Shown here piece by piece: positions 45,724-53,530 of a stretch of 64,000 bases of DNA. How positions within the stretch are numbered: position 1 is the stretch's first letter; each line of letters begins with the position of its first letter. Position numbers and translations under genes: made by a program. Source of the DNA: Pseudomonadales bacterium (lineage in GTDB: Bacteria; Pseudomonadota; Gammaproteobacteria; Pseudomonadales; DC-out160). The DNA lies in assembly GCA_019090455.1 (NCBI GenBank), contig JAHRWA010000077.1:55888-119887 (forward strand). The letters are read 5' to 3'. Below the pieces are notes generated by a model that was not told the DNA's origin, ran no database searches, and saw only the letters and a program-made list of their open reading frames with translations.

Positions 45724-45829
45724 GTTTTTTTTTGACAGAAGCGTAGTGGCTATTAAGCAGAAAAACATCATATCCGACATATTTTTGACTAATGTCTCCT
45801 ACCGCATTGATTATAAGCTAGTTTTTCTA

Positions 45830-45845
45830 TGGCATGAGGTTTGCA
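45830..45845 (+). promoter_or_regulatory. Sigma-54 promoter of the fliLMNOPQR-flhB operon
   Basis: TGGCATGAGGTTTGCA has GG at 45831-45832 and GC at 45843-45844, exact -24/-12 spacing, one mismatch from TGGCAC and a perfect TTTGCA. It lies about 78 nt before fliL, the first gene of a FleQ-dependent operon in Pseudomonas. Confidence 0.85.
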
Positions 45846-45922
45846 GCGTAAGCGCCGTACCGGCAGTGTTTTTTGTTCGTGCCGATTTTAATTATTTTTA
45901 AAGCCAGATAAGGAAATGTCAT

Positions 45923-46426
45923 ATGGCGGATGATGATAAGGATCTAGATTTAGACGTCGTCGAAGAAGATAAACCCAAATCCAAATTGATGCTGATTATC
46001 ATTGTCGTCGTCGTGCTATTGGGAGGCGGTGCGGGCGCATTTTTCTTTTTGACTGCCGGTGGTGAGGAAGGTGAAGAAGGAGAGGAAAGTGCGGAAGAGG
46101 TAAGAAAACAGGCGATCTATATGCCGATGAAGCCCCCATTTGTGATTAATTATACCGTTGGAAGCCGCCAACGTTACGCTCAAATCAATGTCTCGTTAAT
46201 GGCCAGGGATGATTTCATTATTGAAGCCCTACAGCGTCATATGCCTCTTATTCGTAACAATCTAGTTGCCGCCTTCAGTGCGATAGAATTCGAGGAGGTG
46301 CAGACCACTGAGGGAAAAGAGATGATGAGAGAAACGGCGCTGGAAGAGATACAGGCAATCTTAACAGAAGAGATTGGTGAGCCAGGGTTAGAGCAGGTTC
46401 TGTTTACTAATTTTGTCATTCAATAG
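45923..46426 (+). CDS. fliL: Flagellar basal body-associated protein FliL
   Basis: 167 residues. One membrane segment (about 22-44, LMLIIIVVVVLLGGGAGAFFF) anchors it in the inner membrane; an acidic Gly/Glu linker and a periplasmic FliL domain (YAQINVSLMARDDFIIEAL, LIRNNLVAAFSAI) follow. It rings the stator and supports torque. It is the first gene after the sigma-54 element. Confidence 0.92.
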   Translation: MADDDKDLDLDVVEEDKPKSKLMLIIIVVVVLLGGGAGAFFFLTAGGEEGEEGEESAEEVRKQAIYMPMKPPFVINYTVGSRQRYAQINVSLMARDDFIIEALQRHMPLIRNNLVAAFSAIEFEEVQTTEGKEMMRETALEEIQAILTEEIGEPGLEQVLFTNFVIQ

Positions 46427-46537
46427 CGGTACTTTAAAACTGTAATTCGGAAACTGCATTTACAAAACGGATTTTCAAATAGAAAGGGCTTTTATCGTTT
46501 TTTTAAAGCTCGTTATTCAATAAGAGAGAATTGATTA

Positions 46538-47515
46538 GTGGCCGTTCAAGATCTTTTATCACAAGACGAAATTGATGCGCTTTTACATGGTGTCGATGAT
46601 GGCGATGTCGAAACGGAGTCGGACGAGGGCGAAGATGGAATTAGCTCCTATGACCTGAGTTCTCAGGACCGTATTGTTCGCGGTCGTATGCCTACCTTAG
46701 AAATGATTAATGAACGATTTGCTCGTTATACCCGAATTAGTCTATTCAATTTTTTGCGACGTACTGCCGATGTGTCAGTGGGTGGAGTGCAGATCCTGAA
46801 GTTTGGTGAGTACGTCCACACGCTATATGTACCCACTAGTCTCAACTTAGTCAAAGTGAAACCCTTAAGGGGTACGGCCCTGTTTATCCTCGATGCCAAA
46901 TTGGTGTTTAAGTTGGTGGATAATTTTTTTGGTGGCGATGGGCGGCATGTGAAAATAGAAGGTCGCGAATTCACACCTACTGAAAATAGAGTGGTGCATA
47001 TGATTTTGGAAAAAGCCTTCGTGGATATGCAAGAGGCTTGGAGCGCAGTCGCTAAGATTGAATTTGATTATATTAATTCAGAGGTCAATCCGTCATTAGC
47101 GAATATAGTGAGTCCCAGTGAAGTCGTGGTGGTCAGCTCCTTTCACATCGAGCTTGATGGCGGCGGCGGCGATATGCATTTGACGTTACCCTATTCGATG
47201 ATTGAACCCATACGGGAAGTGCTTGATGCGGGAGTGCAGAGTGATGTGGATGACACTGACGAACGTTGGATGAAGTCGTTACGCGAAGATATTATGGATG
47301 CCGATATCCCAATTCGCGCAAAGATACTGGAACACAAAATGACATTAGATGAGTTATCACACCTTGAAGAGGGGAGCATCATCCCGGTGGATATGCCCGA
47401 GTCTGTCACGCTATTGGCTAATGGCGTTCCCATATTTGAAAGCCAATTGGGCACATCGAAAGGAAATTTAGCGGTAAAAATACAAAAGAAAATTGAATTA
47501 CCAACAAACTTTTAG
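46538..47515 (+). CDS. fliM: Flagellar motor switch protein FliM
   Basis: 325 residues. It starts with GTG and the CheY-P binding peptide LLSQDEIDALLHGVDDG; the middle domain has NERFARYTRISLFNFLRR and the GGDGRH loop (DNFFGGDGRHVKIEGREFT); the C-terminal SpoA domain ends the protein. It binds phospho-CheY to switch rotation and sits on FliG. Confidence 0.96.
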   Translation: MAVQDLLSQDEIDALLHGVDDGDVETESDEGEDGISSYDLSSQDRIVRGRMPTLEMINERFARYTRISLFNFLRRTADVSVGGVQILKFGEYVHTLYVPTSLNLVKVKPLRGTALFILDAKLVFKLVDNFFGGDGRHVKIEGREFTPTENRVVHMILEKAFVDMQEAWSAVAKIEFDYINSEVNPSLANIVSPSEVVVVSSFHIELDGGGGDMHLTLPYSMIEPIREVLDAGVQSDVDDTDERWMKSLREDIMDADIPIRAKILEHKMTLDELSHLEEGSIIPVDMPESVTLLANGVPIFESQLGTSKGNLAVKIQKKIELPTNF

Positions 47516-47586
47516 TGAAATATTCATTTACTAATATTGAATAGAATATCGATAAATTACGGTGAGTTTTTGAGGGAACGTATTTC

Positions 47587-48039
47587 ATGTCTGATGACGA
47601 AAATGGCGATAGTGGTGAAACTGGTGATGACGATGCCCTGGCCGATGAATGGGCCGCTGCCCTAGAGCAGCAAGATGATGGTGAGCCCGGTACTGATGCG
47701 GATGATTTACTGAATGACATTCAGGCGGCTCAACTGGATCCCCTGGTGGACGAGTCAGTGCCGCAAATAACCGATGATAATCCCAATCTCAATGTTATTC
47801 TGGATATCCCTGTCATCATATCGATGGAAGTGGGAAATACAGAAATCAGTATTCGTAATCTTCTACAGCTCAATCAAGGGTCAGTGATAGAACTTGATCG
47901 GTTAGCGGGTGAAGCGCTGGATGTGCTGGTGAATGGGACTCTCATTGCGCATGGAGAAGTGGTTGTGGTTAACGAGAAATTTGGTATCCGCTTAACGGAT
48001 ATTGTCAGCCCCAGTGAGCGGGTGAAAAAATTACGTTAA
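47587..48039 (+). CDS. fliN: Flagellar motor switch protein FliN
   Basis: 150 residues. The acidic, low-complexity N-terminus (DDENGDSGETGDDDALADEW) precedes the SpoA domain: ILDIPVIISMEVGNTEISI, LNQGSVIELDRLAGEALDVLVNG and EKFGIRLTDIVSPSER, all highly conserved. It forms the base of the C ring. The spacing to fliM is 71 nt and to fliO 8 nt. Confidence 0.95.
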   Translation: MSDDENGDSGETGDDDALADEWAAALEQQDDGEPGTDADDLLNDIQAAQLDPLVDESVPQITDDNPNLNVILDIPVIISMEVGNTEISIRNLLQLNQGSVIELDRLAGEALDVLVNGTLIAHGEVVVVNEKFGIRLTDIVSPSERVKKLR

Positions 48040-48047
48040 GTGTCGGG

Positions 48048-48701
48048 ATGTATCGCCTCATGATAAGCATGGCCCTATATTTTGTGAAAACCTTTTTTTT
48101 GAAAAACATTTCAGAATTCAGATTGTTTAGTCGATTCGTTTTGGTGTTCAGTTTGGGTTTCACTTCTATAGTCTGTGCCGAATCGGAAGAACGGGTAGAT
48201 TCTATAGGAGAAACAAAATCCATCGAACACGCGGATCAAAAAAATAATGCCTTTTCTATCACTGGTGGAAACAATAAAAAAACCAGTGGAATTAATCATA
48301 CCGGGGCGGGATTATTCGCGAGAAAGCCCAAAGACAATTCTTATACTGCCTTCGTTGATGGTCAGTTAGGTAACGCATTATTAGGTCTGGCATTTGTGAT
48401 CGGAATGGTCTTGTTAAGTGCCTGGTTTGTAAAGAGAACCAACCTTGTTAAATATGGCCAAGCCCAAAGGCTAAATTTGTTGTCGACCTTTCCCCTGAGT
48501 GCGAAAGAAAAAGTCATCTTGATTGAAGTGAATGGGATGGAGATTCTTCTCGGTGTTACCGCGCAGAATATACAAACGTTGTATGCTTTTGAGGAGAAGG
48601 AGAAAGGTGCCGGTATAGATCGTGTTATCTCTAAAGATCAGGTCACGAGTCAATCGGTAGGCTTCAGTGATAAGTTAAAAGAAATGCTAGAAAGAGGTTG
48701 A
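48048..48701 (+). CDS. fliO: Flagellar export gate assembly protein FliO
   Basis: 217 residues. A signal-peptide-like N-terminus (residues ~25-45, [18 protein letters not shown]) and one further membrane segment (~103-125, [21 protein letters not shown]) precede the cytoplasmic FliO domain ([26 protein letters not shown]). It helps the FliP ring form. The N-terminal ~25 residues before the signal are unusual and the true start may be downstream, for example at ATG 48060 or 48069. Confidence 0.85.
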   Translation: MYRLMISMALYFVKTFFLKNISEFRLFSRFVLVFSLGFTSIVCAESEERVDSIGETKSIEHADQKNNAFSITGGNNKKTSGINHTGAGLFARKPKDNSYTAFVDGQLGNALLGLAFVIGMVLLSAWFVKRTNLVKYGQAQRLNLLSTFPLSAKEKVILIEVNGMEILLGVTAQNIQTLYAFEEKEKGAGIDRVISKDQVTSQSVGFSDKLKEMLERG

Positions 48702-48721
48702 ATCGGTTGAAGAACGATAGC

Positions 48722-49546
48722 ATGTTTCATACCCCGTTTAGTCATGTCCTATTCAATTATGGCCAGTTCAGTCATAGGAAAGGGTTTCTGTTCTTGATCT
48801 TGTCTTGCGTTGTCATCTCTTTTGCCATTATACCCATGCCTTCCTATGCGAATGTGGGAGGCAATAGTTTTGGAGTTCCCGCTGTTAAGGTATTGACGGA
48901 GGCGGATGGCAGTCAAAGCTATACCGTCACTATTCAAATACTAGCAATAATGACGGCGTTTAGTTTATTGCCTGCGGGCTTAATGATGATGACGTCTTTT
49001 ACTCGTATTATTATCGTTTTTTCCATTTTGCGACAAGCGATGGGGTTACAACAATCGCCCTCCAATCAGATTTTGGTAGGTCTGGCTTTGTTTCTTTCCA
49101 TTTTTGTCATGAAGCCGGTGATCGATGAGGTGGATCGAGTTGCCCTGCAACCGTATTTGAATGAAGAAATGGGGAGTCTGGATGCGGTGAAGGCCGCCGC
49201 TGATCCCTTTCGGACATTTATGTTGGCGCAGACGCGAGAGGATGATTTGGCGCTATTTGTGCGACTGAGTAAAACTTCTGTGGCGACCGCCGAAGAGGTT
49301 CCTATGATGGTATTGATTCCCTCTTTTGTGACGAGTGAATTGAAAACGGCTTTTCAGATAGGCTTCTTCCTTTTTATTCCGTTCTTAATTATTGATTTGG
49401 TAGTGGCTAGTGTTTTGATGGCCATGGGTATGATGATGTTGTCACCGCTAATAGTCTCGTTGCCCTTTAAAATAATGCTGTTTGTTTTTATCGATGGTTG
49501 GGCAATGATTATGGGCACCCTAGCGGCGAGTTTTGGAATGATTTAA
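48722..49546 (+). CDS. fliP: Flagellar export gate protein FliP
   Basis: About 274 residues from the ATG at 48722; in-frame TTG codons at 48698 and 48707 would add a few residues and overlap fliO. A signal peptide (~20-45, ending SYANVG) is followed by [35 protein letters not shown], here split into its known halves, [15 protein letters not shown], and the C-terminal pair of membrane segments. These are the FliP signatures. FliP forms the export pore with FliQ and FliR. Confidence 0.93.
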   Translation: MFHTPFSHVLFNYGQFSHRKGFLFLILSCVVISFAIIPMPSYANVGGNSFGVPAVKVLTEADGSQSYTVTIQILAIMTAFSLLPAGLMMMTSFTRIIIVFSILRQAMGLQQSPSNQILVGLALFLSIFVMKPVIDEVDRVALQPYLNEEMGSLDAVKAAADPFRTFMLAQTREDDLALFVRLSKTSVATAEEVPMMVLIPSFVTSELKTAFQIGFFLFIPFLIIDLVVASVLMAMGMMMLSPLIVSLPFKIMLFVFIDGWAMIMGTLAASFGMI

Positions 49547-49550
49547 TTCT

Positions 49551-49610
49551 GGCGTAGTTAAAGGCGTAGTTAAAGGCGTAGTTGAACGTGTAGTTAATGG
49601 TGTCGGTAAA
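49551..49610 (+). repeat. 12-bp tandem repeat between fliP and fliQ
   Basis: Five consecutive units: GGCGTAGTTAAA twice exactly, then GGCGTAGTTGAA, CGTGTAGTTAAT and GGTGTCGGTAAA. They fill almost the whole intergenic gap before the fliQ ribosome site. The repeat is not in frame with fliP. Confidence 0.85.
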
Positions 49611-49630
49611 AGTGTAAGAGAGGATTGATT

Positions 49631-49900
49631 ATGACTGCTGAAGTGGTGACTGATTTATTTAGAAGTTCCCTCTACTTGGCGATGACGATGGTGGTGGTGA
49701 TTATCGTGCCGAGTTTGTTAGTGGGTTTAGTCGTCTCTGTCTTTCAGGCAGCGACATCGATTAATGAGTCGACCTTGAGTTTTTTACCCCGACTACTGAT
49801 AACGCTCACTACGCTCATGGTAGCCGGACCCTGGTTAGCAGGGACTCTTCATGATTTTTCCGTCCGCCTGATCGGAGAAATTCCGATGATGATCGGCTAG
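49631..49900 (+). CDS. fliQ: Flagellar export gate protein FliQ
   Basis: 89 residues with two membrane segments (about 15-38 and 52-75). TAEVVTDLFRSSLYLAMTMVV and the SLLVGLVVSVFQAATSINE loop with SFLPRLL are FliQ signatures. The ATG at 49631 follows GAGAGGA and matches the family N-terminus better than the TTG at 49625. Confidence 0.94.
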   Translation: MTAEVVTDLFRSSLYLAMTMVVVIIVPSLLVGLVVSVFQAATSINESTLSFLPRLLITLTTLMVAGPWLAGTLHDFSVRLIGEIPMMIG

Positions 49901-49902
49901 TT

Positions 49903-50685
49903 ATGGTTGCAGAAATATCGGCAGTTGAAATTAGTACCTGGGTCGGGAAATTTATTTGGCCGTTTTTCCGAGTGGCAGGATTCTTCATGGTTGTTCCAAT
50001 CATTGGAGCACGATTAGTCTCTCCTCGAATTCGTATGGCTTTTGCTGTCGCCGTCACTATTGCCTTATTGCCGGTGGTACCTAGCGTATCCTCAGCGGAT
50101 GCCTTATCCATCATGGGCGTTATTATCATAATTCAACAAATACTCATCGGTGCTGTGATGGGGTTTATGGTTCAATTACTCTTTCAAATTCCAGCATTAG
50201 GCGGACAGTTAATTGCCATGCAAAATGGCTTGGGAATGTCGAAAATTATGGACCCGCTGAACGGCGTCAACGTGGCCACGATTGGACAGCTATTTCTAAT
50301 GACTTCAAATCTCATTTTCTTGGCGCTTAACGGTCATCTCGTTTTGTTTCAGGTGTTAGCGGATAGTTTTTCGATGCTGCCGGTGTCGGAAAAAGGATTG
50401 CCGGTGAATAGCTATCGAGACATCGTGGGTTATGCCAGTTGGATGTTTGCCAGTTCGTTATTAATCGCATTACCCACCGTGGTCGCCTTATTGATTGTGA
50501 ATATGTCATTTGGTGTGGTATCAAAAGTGGCTTCTCAATTCAATATCATTTCCATTGGTTTTCCATTCAACATGGTTTTTGGGCTCTTTATTATTTGGGC
50601 TGCAATGGGTGATTTTTTGCCGCAATTTGAAGGCTTCACGGAATTTTGCTTATTTTCTCTAAAAGGACTGCTTAAAACACCTTAA
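49903..50685 (+). CDS. fliR: Flagellar export gate protein FliR
   Basis: 260 residues with about six membrane segments. Characteristic are FFRVAGFFMVVPIIGARLVSPRIR (split across residues ~20-45), ILIGAVMGFMVQLLFQIPALGGQLI and FGLFIIWAAMGDFL near the end. It starts two bases after the fliQ stop. It completes the FliPQR gate with FlhB. Confidence 0.94.
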   Translation: MVAEISAVEISTWVGKFIWPFFRVAGFFMVVPIIGARLVSPRIRMAFAVAVTIALLPVVPSVSSADALSIMGVIIIIQQILIGAVMGFMVQLLFQIPALGGQLIAMQNGLGMSKIMDPLNGVNVATIGQLFLMTSNLIFLALNGHLVLFQVLADSFSMLPVSEKGLPVNSYRDIVGYASWMFASSLLIALPTVVALLIVNMSFGVVSKVASQFNIISIGFPFNMVFGLFIIWAAMGDFLPQFEGFTEFCLFSLKGLLKTP

Positions 50686-50708
50686 GCAGAAGCGTTAGGA
50701 GACTCATC

Positions 50709-51845
50709 ATGGCAGAGAGTGAAAGCGGTCAAGAGAAAAGCGAAGAACCGACGGGAAAAAAATCAGCCGATGCGAAGAAGAAGGGGCAGATACCGCGCTC
50801 CAAAGAGCTGAGTGCCTTTGCGGTATTGATTGTTGCTGGGGGATGCTTCTTTTATTTTTCGACTTTGATTTTAAACGCATTCGTTTTAGTGATGACCAAT
50901 GGTTTCAAGATTAGTCGAGAGACTATCTACGATAAGACTTTAGTCGTTGATCGCCTTTATCAATCAGTGAATGAAGCGGGCTCAGCGCTGATTCCCTTTC
51001 TAGTTGCCATATTTGTTGCAGCCTTTGTTAGTCAAATCGCCATAGGCGGTTGGAATTTATCAGTTGATCCCTTAACGCCTAAGATGAGTCGAATGAACCC
51101 GATTAAGGGTCTCAAGAATAAAATGTTCTCTACCAATAGTTTGATGGAGTTAGTCAAAGCGCTGGGTAAGTTTTTGTTAGTCTCTAGTTTTGCTGTGGGT
51201 ATTCTGGTTAATTTCGCCGATGACTTAATGAGATTAGGTCAGTTACCGCTGAATGAAGCGATGAAGGAAGCCATACGTCTTCTCATCTTAGCATTTCTCA
51301 TTTTGTCTTCTTCCTTGATTGTTATTGTCTTAATTGACGTGCCTTTTCAAATATGGAAACACGCTAATGATCTTAAAATGACAAAACAAGAAGTCAAAGA
51401 TGAAATGAAAAATACAGAAGGCAAGCCAGAAGTGAAGAGTCGAATTCGGCAATTACAAATGGAAATGGCTCAGCGTCGAATGATGGAAAATGTGCCGGAA
51501 GCCGATGTGGTTATCACCAACCCCACGCACTTTTCGGTTGCGTTGAAATACGATGCAGAGCGAGGCAATGCACCGATACTGGTAGCAAAGGCGACGGATA
51601 TCGTCGCACTTAAAATACGAGAAATTGCCAGAGCGCACAATGTGGTAATTGTGACAGCGCCACCGTTGGCTCGATCCATCTACTACACAACGGATTTGGA
51701 TCGTGAGATCCCGGAGGGCTTATACGTAGCAGTGGCACAGGTACTCGCATACGTGTATCAAGTGAAGCAACATCATGATGGAAAAGGAGCTAGACCGGGA
51801 ATAATGCCTGATATAGACGTTCCTGATGATTTACAGCATGACTGA
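50709..51845 (+). CDS. flhB: Flagellar export specificity switch protein FlhB
   Basis: 378 residues. The N-terminus (EKSEEPTGKKSADAKKKGQIPRSKEL, shown in part) is typical; four membrane segments follow; the cytoplasmic C-domain carries the autocleavage site N271-P-T-H in VVITNPTHFSVALKY. Cleavage and FliK contact change substrate class from hook to filament. Its 23-nt gap from fliR places it at the end of the fliL operon. Confidence 0.95.
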   Translation: MAESESGQEKSEEPTGKKSADAKKKGQIPRSKELSAFAVLIVAGGCFFYFSTLILNAFVLVMTNGFKISRETIYDKTLVVDRLYQSVNEAGSALIPFLVAIFVAAFVSQIAIGGWNLSVDPLTPKMSRMNPIKGLKNKMFSTNSLMELVKALGKFLLVSSFAVGILVNFADDLMRLGQLPLNEAMKEAIRLLILAFLILSSSLIVIVLIDVPFQIWKHANDLKMTKQEVKDEMKNTEGKPEVKSRIRQLQMEMAQRRMMENVPEADVVITNPTHFSVALKYDAERGNAPILVAKATDIVALKIREIARAHNVVIVTAPPLARSIYYTTDLDREIPEGLYVAVAQVLAYVYQVKQHHDGKGARPGIMPDIDVPDDLQHD

Positions 51846-51982
51846 ATGGGGTATTGTGTTAGTTAAAAATTTGCTAATTACAGGGTGACTCACTACGCAG
51901 TATTGCGACCCTATTGCTATCGTTAGATAGATAGACGGTTAGATTGAGATTACGTGGGAAGTGGAATAGGAAGGAGCTAGAC

Positions 51983-53119
51983 ATGCCAGACAATGCACCG
52001 AAAGTACTCATAGTTGACGATATGATTGATAACAGAACTCTTTTAGAGTTTTTGTTGGAGGATAACTATGTCGTTAAGTCAGTGGAGTCGGGCTCCGAAT
52101 GTTTGGCTATTATTCCGGAATATGTCCCGGATGTGATTGTGTTAGATGTACGAATGCCTGAAATGGATGGTTATGAAGTCTGTGAAAAATTAAAGTCAGC
52201 CGAGATTTCTGAAAAAATTCCGGTAATCTTCGTTTCTGCAGAAACCGGCGTAGACGAACAGCTCAAAGGATTTCAGGCGGGTGGTGATGCGTATCTCACC
52301 AAGCCAGTAGATGAAGAGGCGTTATTGGCCAAAATAGCCGATAGATTACTGGTGGTCAAAGAGTACAAAGATTTAGAGGATAATGCCAAGGTTGCCATGA
52401 CGACGGCTTTCGAAGCGATGACGAATCAAAGTGAGTTAGGTGTGATTGTTCGTTATATGGATCGTTGTATTCTCAGTGCATCTCATAACGATCTGGCAGT
52501 AGAATTGTTGGAAACCACCAAGGAGTTTGGTCTGATTTGCAGTTTACAGTTGCGTGACGGAGACCTCATTTACAACGTGGGTAATGGTTGTGAAGAAGGA
52601 TCTATGGAGGCCAGTATATTAACCCATGGCTCTAAACGAGGAAAATTTGTTGAGTCGGGTAAACGGCTCATCATTAATGCACCGGCGATTTCTATTTTAG
52701 TCAAGAACATGCCCCATGAAGATCCCGCCAACTATGGCCGTCTAAAGGATCATTTGTCGATGTTGTTGAATGTGACAGACAATCGAGTGAAATCCATTGG
52801 CTTGGAAATGAGAGTCAAAGAACAAAGACAATCAGGCTTGAGAGATGCTGTGGCTGAATCTCAGCAAGCACTAGAAAAAATGACCACCGCATCGTCCGAT
52901 AATGGTGATCATGCTCGTAAACTATTGAATACCATGCGCAGTGATATTGAGGACACTTTGTTTGGATTGGATTTGTCAGAGATACAGGAGGAATCTATAT
53001 TGGGACAGGTGGACAAAATCATCGCTGAGTTTGATTCAATCAGTCATAAGTCAGAAGAAATCGATGAAGGTTTTTTTCAGATTAGCCAGCGGTTTTCAAA
53101 ATTATTGGAGGATGGATAG
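51983..53119 (+). CDS. Response regulator with unknown output domain
   Basis: 378 residues. The receiver (1-120) is intact: D12/D13, phospho-acceptor D55 in VIVLDVRMPEMDG, and K104 in TKPVDE. Residues ~130-378 match no domain I recognise: a mixed alpha/beta stretch (LICSLQLRDGDLIYNVGNG) and a long helical C-terminus (DIEDTLFGLDLSEIQ to RFSKLLEDG). The start is ATG at 51983 after GAAGGAG, giving the usual receiver N-terminus; the open frame extends 39 nt upstream. It sits between flhB and flhA with gaps of 137 and 411 nt. Confidence 0.8.
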   Translation: MPDNAPKVLIVDDMIDNRTLLEFLLEDNYVVKSVESGSECLAIIPEYVPDVIVLDVRMPEMDGYEVCEKLKSAEISEKIPVIFVSAETGVDEQLKGFQAGGDAYLTKPVDEEALLAKIADRLLVVKEYKDLEDNAKVAMTTAFEAMTNQSELGVIVRYMDRCILSASHNDLAVELLETTKEFGLICSLQLRDGDLIYNVGNGCEEGSMEASILTHGSKRGKFVESGKRLIINAPAISILVKNMPHEDPANYGRLKDHLSMLLNVTDNRVKSIGLEMRVKEQRQSGLRDAVAESQQALEKMTTASSDNGDHARKLLNTMRSDIEDTLFGLDLSEIQEESILGQVDKIIAEFDSISHKSEEIDEGFFQISQRFSKLLEDG

Positions 53120-53530
53120 CGTTAGCATAATTTCACTCTCTCGCTAACTCTACCACTCCCACTTCCACTCGACCTCCCCAGATCTTTCGTTCCGTAATTT
53201 ATTTTGTCAGTGCCTAATTGTATTTGATTGAAATTCCTTTGTATTGACCGCTAATTCTGTTCGGCTTGTTCTGGCCCATTTCTTTTTGTCCTGTGAAATA
53301 AAAAATTGTCACGCGATGAGTCCAAAAACGGAAGAGTTTTTGCAAGGGGATAGTATAAGAGCCGTACCGATGTGAATGTTGTCTTTACACCCACTATATC
53401 GTCAATAAATTGAAGGAATAACAGAATCGTTGACGCTCTTATACAAGATAAGTCTGAATTGGGCGACCAATACAAGATTTAAAATAAATCAGGGTTCAAA
53501 TCAAATTAGGTAATTCGGTATCTTACAACG
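53120..53530. other. flhA upstream region
   Basis: 411 nt without a gene-like frame. It begins with a CT-rich tract (CTCTCTCGCTAACTCTACC to CTCCCC, near 53133-53178) and holds the sigma-54 element at 53329-53345. I see no terminator for the upstream response regulator gene. The long leader (about 180 nt) from the promoter to the flhA ATG has no strong Shine-Dalgarno sequence. Confidence 0.5.
53329..53345 (+). promoter_or_regulatory. Sigma-54 promoter of flhA
   Basis: CGGAAGAGTTTTTGCAA has GG at 53330-53331 and GC at 53342-53343 with correct spacing and a T-rich TTTTTGCA -12 block; the -24 block keeps only GG. flhA is a FleQ/sigma-54 gene in Pseudomonas. The site is 188 nt from the start codon, which is long. 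Confidence 0.68.
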
